From the NCBI GenBank assembly GCA_025362495.1, contig JANYGI010000118.1:1-64000 (forward strand): a stretch of 64,000 nucleotides of DNA, read 5' to 3'. The stretch comes from Byssovorax sp. Lineage in GTDB: Bacteria > Myxococcota_A > Polyangia > Polyangiales > Polyangiaceae. The position numbers were made by a program, and so were the translations under genes. Within the stretch, counting starts at the first letter, position 1, and the number at the start of each line of letters is the position of its first letter. Shown in pieces: positions 35,503-43,861 of this stretch. The notes beneath the pieces were generated by a model. That model saw nothing but the letters and a program-made list of their open reading frames with translations. It ran no database searches and was not told where the DNA came from.

Positions 35503-35620
35503 CGTCGCTTTTTGAAATGGCGGGCCCGCGCGCCTGCCACTCACCCTCCCGAAGCGCTCGCGACACCGGTCAAGCATGCTCACGCGCGTGCTCGGCAGTC
35601 CGCGTGGCACCAACGACGAC

Positions 35621-35660
35621 ACCACGGAAGCGGCGCCCCTCCTGGCTCCGCTTCCGTGGT
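35621..35660. terminator. Perfect 13-bp stem-loop
   Basis: ACCACGGAAGCGG (35621-35633) and CCGCTTCCGTGGT (35648-35660) pair without mismatch around a 14-nt loop. It lies 119 bp after the sigma-partner gene and 30 bp before the next ATG. No T-run follows. It could end the sigma operon or be a leader structure of the downstream gene. Confidence 0.55.
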
Positions 35661-35689
35661 CTCACCACGCTCAAGCAGGAGAGACGAAG

Positions 35690-37531
35690 ATGGGACGACT
35701 GCATTCGACGGCAAAGCGCGCTGCGGCGAGCGCTGGAATCATCGCGCTGGCGGCGCTGGCGGCCTGCGACGGCTCCTCGGTGGTCGGCGGCGGCACGGGC
35801 GGTAACGACCCTTCGAGCACCACGTCGACCGGCACCGGCACCGGCACCATGTCCAAGGTCAACAAGGTCGATATCGTCGTATCGGTCGACAATTCACGAT
35901 CGATGGCCGACAAGCAAGAGGTGCTCGCTCTGGCCCTCGCCGATCTGGTCCAGTCGCTGACGAACCCGCTCTGCGTCGACGGCCAGGGCCACCCCGCCGC
36001 GACGCAGCCCGCCACCAGCGTCGATCCCTGCCCGTCCGGCAGCACCCGCGAGTTCGCGCCGATCTTCGACATCCACGTTGGCATCGTCAGCTCGAGCCTC
36101 GGCGGACACGGCTCCGACGCCTGCTCGGTCACCAACGACACGCAGTCGTGCCCCGGCTCGCCCAACCCGTCGAACAACGACGAAGGCCACCTCCTCTCGC
36201 GCATCGACGCCTGCGGGGGCGCCTCCGTCCCCACGTACCAGGGCCATGGCTTCCTGGCCTGGGATCCCGAGCAGAAGCTCTCGCCGCCCGGCGCCAGCAA
36301 CGCGGCCGACTTCATCTCGAGCTTCCGCACCATGGTCCTCGGCGTCGGCCAGGTCGGCTGTGGCTACGAGTCGCAGATGGAGAGCTGGTATCGCTTCCTC
36401 GCCGATCCCGCGCCTTCGCAGCAGATTTCGCTGCAGAACGGGCTCGCCGTGCCCACGGGCACCGACACCGCGCTCCTCGATCAGCGCACCAAGTTCCTCC
36501 GGCCCGACTCGCTCCTCGCGATCCTCATGCTCAGCGACGAGGACGACTGCTCCACCAAGGAGTTCGGCCAGTTCTACTACGCCAATCAGCAGCAGAACCC
36601 GCAGAACGGCAAGATGAAGTTTCACCTGCCCCGCGCGCGCCAGGAGTGCGCGACGAACCCCAACGATGCTTGCTGCCAGTCGTGTGGTCAGGCGGCCCCG
36701 GGCTGCCCCGCGGATCCCACCTGCATGCAGAGCCCGACGCTGGCCGACGCCGAGGACGACATCAACCTCCGCTGCTTCGATCAGAAGCGCCGCTTCGGCA
36801 TCGACTTCCTCTATCCGACCGACCGCTACACCCAGGCCCTCACCTCGGCGATGATCCCCGATCGTGACGGCAACATGGTCGCGAACCCGATCTTCAGCGA
36901 TCTCGATCCGAGCGACGGAGTCACCGCGGTCCGCGATCCGGGCCTCGTCGTCATCGCCGGTATCGTCGGGGTGCCGTGGCAGGACATCGCGCGCAACCCC
37001 GCCGATCCCACCCTGGGCTTCAAGTCGGCGGAAGAGCTCGCCCTGCCGGTGGCCGGCCAGAACAGCGCCTGGGACGTCATCCTCGGGAACCCCGCCAACT
37101 ACGTTCCTCCGACGGACCAGCACATGGTGTCCTCGATCCTGCCGCGCCCCGGCCTGCCCGGGCCGACCTCGCCGGCCTCTGCCGATCCCATCAACGGCCA
37201 CGAGTGGACGATCGCCAACAACGATCTCCAGTACGCCTGTGTCTTCGACCTGCTCGCGCCGCGCGACTGCTCGGCACCCGGGGTCAACGGGTGTGACTGC
37301 AACGCGGGCAACGACAACCCGCTCTGCGACGCGACGACGAAGACGCTGCAGGTCCGCGCCAAGGCCTACCCCGGCCAGCGCGAACTCGGCGTGCTGAAGG
37401 GCGTCGGCACCCAGGGCGTGGTCGCCTCGATCTGCCCGGTCCAGCTCACCGACACCACGAAGGCCGACTACGCCTATCGCCCGGCCGTCGCGGCCCTCAT
37501 CGCGCGGGTCAAGGGCCGTCTCAAGCTGTAA
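35690..37531 (+). CDS. VWA-domain lipoprotein
   Basis: The protein has 613 residues. The ATG at 35690 has GGAGAG upstream and opens a lipoprotein signal (IIALAALAAC, Cys26). A Ser/Thr/Gly linker (SSTTSTGTGTGT) precedes a VWA fold with the metal site in VDIVVSVDNSRSMADKQ. The rest carries many Cys (residues around NDACCQSCGQAAPGC, GVNGCDCNAGNDNP), which suggests disulfide-stabilised surface domains. This architecture is frequent in myxobacterial exported proteins. The ligand is unknown. It is monocistronic, preceded by the stem-loop at 35621. Confidence 0.84.
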   Translation: MGRLHSTAKRAAASAGIIALAALAACDGSSVVGGGTGGNDPSSTTSTGTGTGTMSKVNKVDIVVSVDNSRSMADKQEVLALALADLVQSLTNPLCVDGQGHPAATQPATSVDPCPSGSTREFAPIFDIHVGIVSSSLGGHGSDACSVTNDTQSCPGSPNPSNNDEGHLLSRIDACGGASVPTYQGHGFLAWDPEQKLSPPGASNAADFISSFRTMVLGVGQVGCGYESQMESWYRFLADPAPSQQISLQNGLAVPTGTDTALLDQRTKFLRPDSLLAILMLSDEDDCSTKEFGQFYYANQQQNPQNGKMKFHLPRARQECATNPNDACCQSCGQAAPGCPADPTCMQSPTLADAEDDINLRCFDQKRRFGIDFLYPTDRYTQALTSAMIPDRDGNMVANPIFSDLDPSDGVTAVRDPGLVVIAGIVGVPWQDIARNPADPTLGFKSAEELALPVAGQNSAWDVILGNPANYVPPTDQHMVSSILPRPGLPGPTSPASADPINGHEWTIANNDLQYACVFDLLAPRDCSAPGVNGCDCNAGNDNPLCDATTKTLQVRAKAYPGQRELGVLKGVGTQGVVASICPVQLTDTTKADYAYRPAVAALIARVKGRLKL

Positions 37532-37571
37532 GCATCACGCCGCGGGGCGACCTGAGGTAGCATCGGCGATC

Positions 37572-38357
37572 ATGCTGCGTGCTTCACCCCTGGTCGCCCT
37601 CGCGCTCGCGCTCACGGTCCTCGGCGCTCCCCGCGTCGCATCGGCTCACAGCCTGCTCGTCAATCCCCCTCCCCTCACCTCCGACGACAACGCCAAGAGC
37701 GGGCCTTGCGGCTGCTACTTCGGCGCCGGGCCCCAGGATCCGGCCGACGACGCCACCGCCTCGGCCTGCCCCGCGGCCTACCCCACAACCGAGCTCGTCG
37801 CCGGCTCGCTCGTCCAGATCACCTGGAAAGAGACGGTGAATCACGACGGCATGTTCCGCCTGGCGATCGCCCCCACGCCCGTCGACAGCGTCATCAAGGC
37901 CGACCTCGACGCCCACGTGGTCTACGAGAAGGCCGACACCAACACCGTCGCTGGCAACACCATCACCGCCACCATCACCGTGCCCGATCAGCCCTGCGCG
38001 AGCTGCACACTCCAGCTTCGTCAGCTGATGACCGGCTCCGCCAAGCCCTATTACTGGTCCTGCGCGGCGATCAAGATCGTCGCCGCCGGCGGGACCTCGG
38101 GCGCCGGCGGCGCGGGCGCAGGGGGCGCGGGCGGCGGCGGCTCGAGCACCGCGGCGGCGGCCTCCGCCGGCGGGAGCGACAGCACCGCCGCCGGCCCCGC
38201 AGCAGCGCCGATCCCCTTCAAAACAGGGGCATGCAGCGCTTCACCGTTCGACCGCGACGCCCGCTCCGGCGCGGGGATCCTGGCGTGCGCCCTCGTCATC
38301 CTCGGGGTCCGTACCCGACGTCGTGAGACGCGCAGAGCAGCGGCGTCCGGGCGCTGA
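37572..38357 (+). CDS. LPMO-like (SCE4755-type) exported protein with MYXO-CTERM-like tail
   Basis: The protein has 261 residues. The signal peptide ends ...RVASA, so the mature protein starts with His26 (HSLLVNPPPLT). N-terminal His is the copper ligand in lytic polysaccharide monooxygenases. A second candidate His is His91 (KETVNHDGMFRL). Cys pairs (GPCGCYF, ASACPAA, CASCTLQ) would form disulfides. This pattern matches the SCE4755 family described from Sorangium. A Gly/Ala/Ser linker leads to CSASPFDRDA, a hydrophobic helix (GAGILACALVILGV) and Arg-rich end, like MYXO-CTERM anchors. TAGCAT lies 8 nt before the ATG. Activity is not proven. Confidence 0.8.
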   Translation: MLRASPLVALALALTVLGAPRVASAHSLLVNPPPLTSDDNAKSGPCGCYFGAGPQDPADDATASACPAAYPTTELVAGSLVQITWKETVNHDGMFRLAIAPTPVDSVIKADLDAHVVYEKADTNTVAGNTITATITVPDQPCASCTLQLRQLMTGSAKPYYWSCAAIKIVAAGGTSGAGGAGAGGAGGGGSSTAAAASAGGSDSTAAGPAAAPIPFKTGACSASPFDRDARSGAGILACALVILGVRTRRRETRRAAASGR

Positions 38358-38441
38358 AGTAGGGTCGCCGCCGCGAGACTGAGTGTCATCCTCCGTGAGA
38401 GCTTGACGACGCCGAGATGCGCCGTCGACGGAGGCACCTCG

Positions 38442-40046
38442 ATGGCTCGCACCCCGCTCTTGCGCGCGCTCTCTCGTCTTCTCGTCGCCGGCCGTGCCGG
38501 GGCGCCCATCCTGGAACATGCGGCGCGCGAGCGGGAGGAGCGCGCCACGTCACGTCGGAATTTCCTCGCTCTTTCCGCGGGGTTCGCCTCGATTCCGATC
38601 CTCGCTGCGTGCCGCGTCAAGGCGCCGTCCGTCGACGGCGCGCCCACCATTGCCATCGTCGGGGGCGGCCTCGCGGGGCTCCACTGCGCCTATCGATTGC
38701 GTAAGCTCGGTATCTTTGCCACCGTCCACGAGGCGGGCAGGCGCGTCGGGGGCCGCGTCTTCACCGATCGAACGACGTTCCCGGAAGGCATGCACTGCGA
38801 GCTGGGCGGCGAGCTCATCGACACCGGTCATGTGACCATGCGCGATCTGGCGGTCGAGCTCGGCCTCGACCTCTACGACTACCGCGATGACGACCACGCG
38901 CTGAGCACGCTCGTCACGTCCATCGGCGGAAAGAGCGTGAGCGAGCAGGATCTCCTCGCGGGGTTCGCCCCGATCGCCGCCAAGATCACCGCCGCCCTCG
39001 CCACGCTCACCGACCAGAGCGATCTCTTCGTCTACCACGACAAGGCCAATGGCGGAGCGGCGCTCGACGCCCTCAGCGTGGCAGCGTGGCTCGACGGCGC
39101 CGGGGTGACGGGGGATATTCGCTCGCTGCTCGACGTGGCGTACACCCTCGAATATGGCCTCGAGACGGCCGAGTGCAACGCGCTCAACCTGTTGCTGCAG
39201 ATCTCGACCGACACGACGAAGCTCGAGCTCTACGGCGACTCGGACGAACGATTCCACACCAAGCTCGGCAATGACGCCTTCTGCACCCGGCTCGCCGCGG
39301 CGCTCGATCCAGGGCAAATCGTGCTCGAAACGTCGCTACAGGCCATCTCCGAGCGGGCCGACGGCAGCTATGTCCTCGACTTCCAGCGAGGCCCGTCGAC
39401 CAGGCAAGTGATCGCCGATCACGTCGTCCTGGCGCTCCCGTTCTCGATCCTCCGCCGGCTCGACGTGCGGCTCGATCTCCCCGCGGCGAAGCGGGCCGCG
39501 ATCGCCGAGCTGGGGTATGGCACCAACGCCAAGCTCATGGCCGGCTTCTCCAGCCGCCCCTGGCGCGCGCTACACAAGTCCAATGGATCGACGTGCTCCG
39601 ATCTCCCTTACCAGTCGACCTGGGAGACGAGCCGCCTCCAGCCAGGCGAGAGCGGGATCCTCACCAACTTCACCGGAGGGAAGCGCGGGATCGCCCTCGG
39701 CCACGGCTCGCCCGGAGAGCGCCTGACCGAGCTGCTGACCCAGCTCGAAGGCGTCTTCCCGGGGGCCACGGCCGCGAGCAACGGAAAGGTCGCACGCATG
39801 TGCTGGCCGACGAGCCCGCTCGTCCTCGGCAGCTACTCGACGTACAGAGTCGGTCAATACACGAGGTTCGCCGGGGCGGAGCGGACGCGCTTCAAGAACG
39901 TTCACTTCTGCGGCGAGCACACGAGCCTGAAAGCCCAGGGATACATGGAAGGCGCCGCCGCCACCGGCGCCTTGGCCGCCGCGGAGATCGCCTCCGATCT
40001 CGGCATCTCGAGGGAGGGAATCAGGCGCCGAAGACGGCCTTCATGA
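38442..40046 (+). CDS. Tat-exported FAD-dependent amine oxidase
   Basis: The protein has 534 residues from ATG 38442, with GGAGG 8 nt upstream. A twin-arginine signal (SRRNFLALSAGF, Arg38-Arg39) is followed by a lipobox-like LAAC (Cys57). The FAD-binding dinucleotide motif is IAIVGGGLAGLHCAYRL, with VGGRVFTDR and ELGGELIDTGH as in monoamine oxidases, and FCGEHTSLKAQGYMEGAAAT near the C-terminus closing the FAD site. It oxidises an amine or amino acid, presumably in the periplasm. The last 26 bp overlap the tail of the convergent gene at 40021. Confidence 0.92.
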   Translation: MARTPLLRALSRLLVAGRAGAPILEHAAREREERATSRRNFLALSAGFASIPILAACRVKAPSVDGAPTIAIVGGGLAGLHCAYRLRKLGIFATVHEAGRRVGGRVFTDRTTFPEGMHCELGGELIDTGHVTMRDLAVELGLDLYDYRDDDHALSTLVTSIGGKSVSEQDLLAGFAPIAAKITAALATLTDQSDLFVYHDKANGGAALDALSVAAWLDGAGVTGDIRSLLDVAYTLEYGLETAECNALNLLLQISTDTTKLELYGDSDERFHTKLGNDAFCTRLAAALDPGQIVLETSLQAISERADGSYVLDFQRGPSTRQVIADHVVLALPFSILRRLDVRLDLPAAKRAAIAELGYGTNAKLMAGFSSRPWRALHKSNGSTCSDLPYQSTWETSRLQPGESGILTNFTGGKRGIALGHGSPGERLTELLTQLEGVFPGATAASNGKVARMCWPTSPLVLGSYSTYRVGQYTRFAGAERTRFKNVHFCGEHTSLKAQGYMEGAAATGALAAAEIASDLGISREGIRRRRRPS

Positions 40047-40506
40047 GCTGACCACTGGTGTCGAAGGCGACCAGCTCGCGATAGCCGCCGACCGCGACGC
40101 CGCCGACGAAGACCACCGGCAGCTCGTCGCGCTCGCATTTCGCCTCGAGCATCACGAACGATATCGTCGCTTCGTCGCCCGACACGTCGAGGAGCTGGGG
40201 GACGATGTTGCGCCCGCCGAGGACCTCGTTCAACCGCACCAGCTCGCGCGCGTTGCGGTCCTTCTCGAAGTAGACCACCACGGGCGCCTGGGCTCGCTTC
40301 GTGGCGCCCTCGGGGTGGAGGATGCGGTCGATCCGGGCCTTCTCCTCGGCGCGGCGTTTCTCCAGCTCTTCGGCCGAGCAGAGCGGCTCGCCCAGCAGCT
40401 CGTTCAGGCCCTTGGCCATCTGCTTCGGGAGGCGGATCGGCGCGAGCGCGTCGCCGCGCGGGGTGGTGATCGCCTTGTGGAGAAGGGTGCGAATCGAGTC
40501 GAACAT
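40021..40506 (-). CDS. Glutaredoxin-fold protein lacking the active-site cysteines
   Basis: The protein has 161 residues from ATG 40506 (alternatives 40518, 40542). The second half looks like a glutaredoxin: APVVVYFEKDRNARELVRLN, then ELPVVFVGGVAVGGYREL where Grx proteins have PxVFIxGxxIGG. In place of the CPYC motif there is KDRNAR with no Cys, so a redox role is unlikely. The N-terminal 75 residues are helical with Lys/Glu-rich EEKARIDRIL. It overlaps the 3' end of the amine oxidase gene by 26 bp in convergent orientation. Possible role: protein binding. Confidence 0.65.
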   Translation of the reverse strand: MFDSIRTLLHKAITTPRGDALAPIRLPKQMAKGLNELLGEPLCSAEELEKRRAEEKARIDRILHPEGATKRAQAPVVVYFEKDRNARELVRLNEVLGGRNIVPQLLDVSGDEATISFVMLEAKCERDELPVVFVGGVAVGGYRELVAFDTSGQLMKAVFGA

Positions 40507-40578
40507 GGCCCCTCCCATGGCGGACGCCCCGCGGCGCGTCAATGGCAGAACGAGGATCGACGCGGGCGCGCCCGACGC

Positions 40579-41751
40579 TCACTTGGCAGGCATGGTCTGG
40601 CAGCCGAGGATGATATCGATCTTGGCGCCGGGATCGGCCTGGATGGTCGAGCAAGTCGACGGACAGAGGGTGATCTGGGTCGGCGCCGCGGGATTGTTGT
40701 AATACCAGCCGCCGCTCGCGCCGCAGCCGGCCGCGCCGGCGACCTGCCCGAGGAGCCCCGGAGCGCCGCCGTCGGGCGAGTAATCGACGTTGACGAGGTT
40801 GAGATCGAGGGTCTTGCCCGCGCTCGGCTGCGGCATCGCCAGATCACACGAGACCTGCTTCTGCTGCACCGTCTGGAGCGCCGTCAGCAGATCGAGCTCA
40901 ACGTCGGTCTTGCCGATGAAGAACGCTTTGCCCGTCCCGCCGGCCTGCGCGATGGCCTCCATGTTCCCCTCGAAATAGCCTGCGAGTCCCACGGCGTAGG
41001 TGTCGACGCCGGCGGCCTGGGCCTGGGCCACGACCTTGTCGATCGACGTTTGATCCTCGTCACAGCCGTTCGCTTCGGCGTCGCTCACGAGCACCACCGC
41101 GACGCGGTCGCCCGGCTTCTGGCCATGAAGGGTGGCGGCCCACGTCTCCGCGCCCGTGAGCGCGGCGGAAAGGGGTGTACCGCCGCCGCCGTTGATCTCG
41201 GTGGCCGCCGGCATCTTGGTGCTGGAGACGTTCACCAGGGCCTGCTCCTGCGCATCCGTGGGAGCGCTGCTCGCGAGGAGCTGGCCGAGCGGCACGAGCG
41301 GCTGTCCACACGCGTTCGCGTCGCAGGTGCCGCTGTCACAGCCGTCGTCCGGGAAGAATCGCAGCGCGACGTGGAGCCCCGCCGACGAGGGGCTCTGGAA
41401 GAACTTCGTCAGCGCCGAGGTGGCCGCGCCCCACTTGCTCTTGAAGTTCATCGAGGCCGAGCGATCGAAGATGAGGAACAGATCCACCGGCGTCAGATTG
41501 GCCTGGATGGTGGAAGTCGCGCAGGCGGCGTCGGGATCGATCATGCCGTGTCCGCCGCTGCCGCCGCCGTCGAGCTCGATCGATCCGCCCTGCCCGTTAC
41601 CGCTGCTGGCCGTGGCGTTTCCGCCTGCTCCCGTCGTGGTGGGGTCGATGGGCACCTCCACTCCTGACGACGAGCACGCGCCGAGCGCGACACCCGACGT
41701 GACCAGGACCGACGCGACTCCGACCATCCACGTACCTTTGAGCGTGTTCAT
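40579..41751 (-). CDS. VWA-domain lipoprotein
   Basis: The protein has 390 residues. The ATG at 41751 has GGAGGAG 6 nt upstream and begins a lipoprotein signal (VASVLVTSGVALGAC, Cys26). A short Ser/Gly linker is followed by a VWA domain: metal site LFLIFDRSASMNFKSK, then GGGGTPLSAAL and VVLVSDAEANGCDED. The C-terminal 60 residues hold several Cys (GCGASGGWYYNN, LCPSTCSTI) suggesting disulfides. It is a separate paralogue of the VWA lipoprotein at 35690. A promoter-like element and palindrome lie at 41881-41910. Confidence 0.86.
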   Translation of the reverse strand: MNTLKGTWMVGVASVLVTSGVALGACSSSGVEVPIDPTTTGAGGNATASSGNGQGGSIELDGGGSGGHGMIDPDAACATSTIQANLTPVDLFLIFDRSASMNFKSKWGAATSALTKFFQSPSSAGLHVALRFFPDDGCDSGTCDANACGQPLVPLGQLLASSAPTDAQEQALVNVSSTKMPAATEINGGGGTPLSAALTGAETWAATLHGQKPGDRVAVVLVSDAEANGCDEDQTSIDKVVAQAQAAGVDTYAVGLAGYFEGNMEAIAQAGGTGKAFFIGKTDVELDLLTALQTVQQKQVSCDLAMPQPSAGKTLDLNLVNVDYSPDGGAPGLLGQVAGAAGCGASGGWYYNNPAAPTQITLCPSTCSTIQADPGAKIDIILGCQTMPAK

Positions 41752-41880
41752 TTCGGGCTCCTCCCCTTCTTCGCGGGGGAATGCATCCCCTCGCGCGCGA
41801 CGGCGCCCGGGGTCTCGGGTTGTTGCAGGGCCAGCGCAGGTTTGCGCCGGCCTCCACACCCGATTGCAAGAGTGGAGCCG

Positions 41881-41910
41881 CGGATATATCCGGCGACGAT
41901 GTACCGGCAA
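41881..41910 (-). promoter_or_regulatory. Candidate promoter overlapped by a palindrome
   Basis: On the minus strand TTGCCG (41910-41905), 16 bp, TATATC (41888-41883). The -10 is inside the perfect 12-bp palindrome CGGATATATCCG (41881-41892), which could be an operator. It would drive the VWA lipoprotein gene at 41751. The rest of the 322-bp gap 41752-42073 holds only a short hexamer repeat. Confidence 0.45.
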
Positions 41911-41990
41911 TTGCAGCGGGTCTAGCGAGGATGGTTGGATTTCGACGTCGCGCCGGGCTGCCAAAGGGCCACACCGTGCGGGTCTTGCGC

Positions 41991-42014
41991 TCTCGATCTC
42001 GATCTCGATCTCGA
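41991..42014. repeat. Hexanucleotide tandem repeat TCTCGA x4
   Basis: Four perfect copies of TCTCGA stand in tandem in the intergenic region between the Kelch gene and the VWA lipoprotein gene. It contains overlapping TCGA palindromes. Copy number may vary between strains; no function is evident. Confidence 0.6.
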
Positions 42015-42073
42015 TCCGGGAGCGCCTCGACAGAGGCCCTCGTCGCCGTCGGCGAGGGCTCGTCGCGAGAGAC

Positions 42074-43726
42074 TCAGTAGATCTCGGCCGAGGTCTGCAC
42101 GGCGACGCCGTTCCAGCCGCCGGAGACGAGGATCGCGCCGCCCTGGGATGGCAGCTCCGTCGCGGTGTGGAAGTAGCGCCCCGTGCCCATGCTCTGGCCG
42201 TTGGACCAGGTGTTCGTCGCGGGATCGTAGAGCTCGGTGGTCGCCGTGTAATCGTCGTTGGTGCGGCCACCGATGACGAGGAGAGAGCTTCCCGAGCGGA
42301 CGAGCGCGGGAAAATAGCGCGGCTGGCTCATCGGCGCGGCGGCCGTCCAGACGTTGGTCACGGGGTCCCACACCTCGGCGCTCGCGAGCGAGCCAGTCCC
42401 GTCCTCGCCGCCAAGGACGATGACCTTGCCGCCCCCGAGCAGCGACGCGCGGTGGCCGCGGCGAGCGGTGATGAGCGATCCCGCGCTCGACCAGGCGTTC
42501 GTCGCCGGATCCCACACCTCGGCGGAGCTGACGTAGCCACCGGCGTTCTGCCCGCCGACCACCAGCACCTTGCCACTCGGCACCAGGGTGACGGCGGCGT
42601 GGGCCCAGCGGGCCACGGCCATCGATCCCGTGGGAGCCCAGGTGTTCGTCGCCGGAGAGTAGATCTCGGCCGTGGTGAGGAACGTGGCGTCGCGGCCGCC
42701 GGCGACGAGGACGCCTGTCTTGATGGCCGAGGCCGTACCCACGTAGTGGCCAGAGGACATCGCCGGTCCGGCCGTCCACGCGTTCGTCGAGGCGGTGTAG
42801 ATCTCGGTCGAGGCCAGGTAGCCCGCGGCGCCGATGCCGCCGATGGCCAGCGCGCGTCCGCCCGGGATCGTGACGAGGCTGGGGTTCTGACGCCCCTCGG
42901 CGAGGGTGCCCGAAGGCGACCACGCGTGCGCTCCGCTGACGTAGCGCTCGGCGGCGCTCACGAAGCCAGAGTCGTTGTAACCGCCGGCGACCAGGACATC
43001 GCCGCTCGCGAGCCGCAGCGCCGCGTGGCCGTAGCGCGCCGTCGCCATCGATCCGGTCGCGGTCCAGATCGGATCGACCAGCGCGGCCGCGCCGCCCGCG
43101 TCGACGTGGAGCTCGATGGTGTCGCCGCGCACGGCGAGCGTGACCGGGATGCGCGCGCCGCCGGCCGCAAAGGCCTCCGGAGCGCTGACCTCCAGGCGAA
43201 CGTCGTCCGCGTCGTCGAGGATCTCCACCCGAGCACCGTTCTGCCGCAGCGTGCCGCCCTCGACCCGGTAAACGACGGCGGCGTGGCCTTCGACGGCGAC
43301 GCCGGGGCCGAGATGGAGCCACTCTTCCACACCGTCGGTCGAGGCGCCCCAGAACGACGCGCCGGCTTCCCGCGGGTACGCCACGGCGCGATCGCTCGGC
43401 TGGGCGTCGCCCACGAGGCCAGTCTCGTGAATGGCAATCGCGAAGCCGCCCGAGACCTCGAGTCGCACGGCGTCCTCGCCGCGGGCGGGCCAGATGGGAT
43501 GAACCAGGGCGCCGAGCGCCGGCTCGACGCTCGTCTCCAGGGCGAAGCCGCGGTCGGTCGCGAAGATCGGGCGCGCGCCGGCGAGGACGCGAGCCGCCGT
43601 GTCAGGGAAATGTTCTTCCAGGGCGGAGGCTGCGTCGTCGACGCGCTCGGAGCTGCAGCCGAGGCTGGCGAGAGCGGTCGCGGCGAAGAAAGCCGGAAGA
43701 ATGCACCTGGAATGAAGGATTCGCAT
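42074..43726 (-). CDS. Kelch-repeat lipoprotein
   Basis: The protein has 550 residues from ATG 43726, with AAGGGG 8 nt upstream; an ATG two codons earlier is also possible. The lipobox is ASLGC (Cys24). Residues about 30-215 form an N-terminal beta-rich domain (PIWPARGEDAVRLEVSGG, VAVEGHAAVVYRVEGG). Residues about 220-550 hold about six Kelch repeats, recognisable by repeated VLVAGGYND, TEIYTASTNAW, VLVVGGQNAGG and ELYDPATNTWS units. The fold is a beta-propeller, typically a binding scaffold on the cell surface. There is a short gap after the MFS gene on the same strand, but the promoter region (43727-43861) is separate. Confidence 0.9.
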   Translation of the reverse strand: MRILHSRCILPAFFAATALASLGCSSERVDDAASALEEHFPDTAARVLAGARPIFATDRGFALETSVEPALGALVHPIWPARGEDAVRLEVSGGFAIAIHETGLVGDAQPSDRAVAYPREAGASFWGASTDGVEEWLHLGPGVAVEGHAAVVYRVEGGTLRQNGARVEILDDADDVRLEVSAPEAFAAGGARIPVTLAVRGDTIELHVDAGGAAALVDPIWTATGSMATARYGHAALRLASGDVLVAGGYNDSGFVSAAERYVSGAHAWSPSGTLAEGRQNPSLVTIPGGRALAIGGIGAAGYLASTEIYTASTNAWTAGPAMSSGHYVGTASAIKTGVLVAGGRDATFLTTAEIYSPATNTWAPTGSMAVARWAHAAVTLVPSGKVLVVGGQNAGGYVSSAEVWDPATNAWSSAGSLITARRGHRASLLGGGKVIVLGGEDGTGSLASAEVWDPVTNVWTAAAPMSQPRYFPALVRSGSSLLVIGGRTNDDYTATTELYDPATNTWSNGQSMGTGRYFHTATELPSQGGAILVSGGWNGVAVQTSAEIY

Positions 43727-43817
43727 GATCATGACCCCTTGGACTTTGCGTAATAGAGGTGGGGTCAGTTGCCTGCAAGCGTGGAATATTCGACGCGCCT
43801 GGACGAAATGACACCTG

Positions 43818-43840
43818 ACGCGTGGATATTTTTCACGCGT
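43818..43840. terminator. Stem-loop after the phoD-MFS operon
   Basis: ACGCGTG (43818-43824) and CACGCGT (43834-43840) pair around gatattttt. It stands just downstream of the MFS stop and upstream of the Kelch gene on the same strand, so it may end the upstream transcript or act as an operator. The only T/A run is in the loop. Confidence 0.4.
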
Positions 43841-43861
43841 TTGCTCTGGATGGACGCCGCG

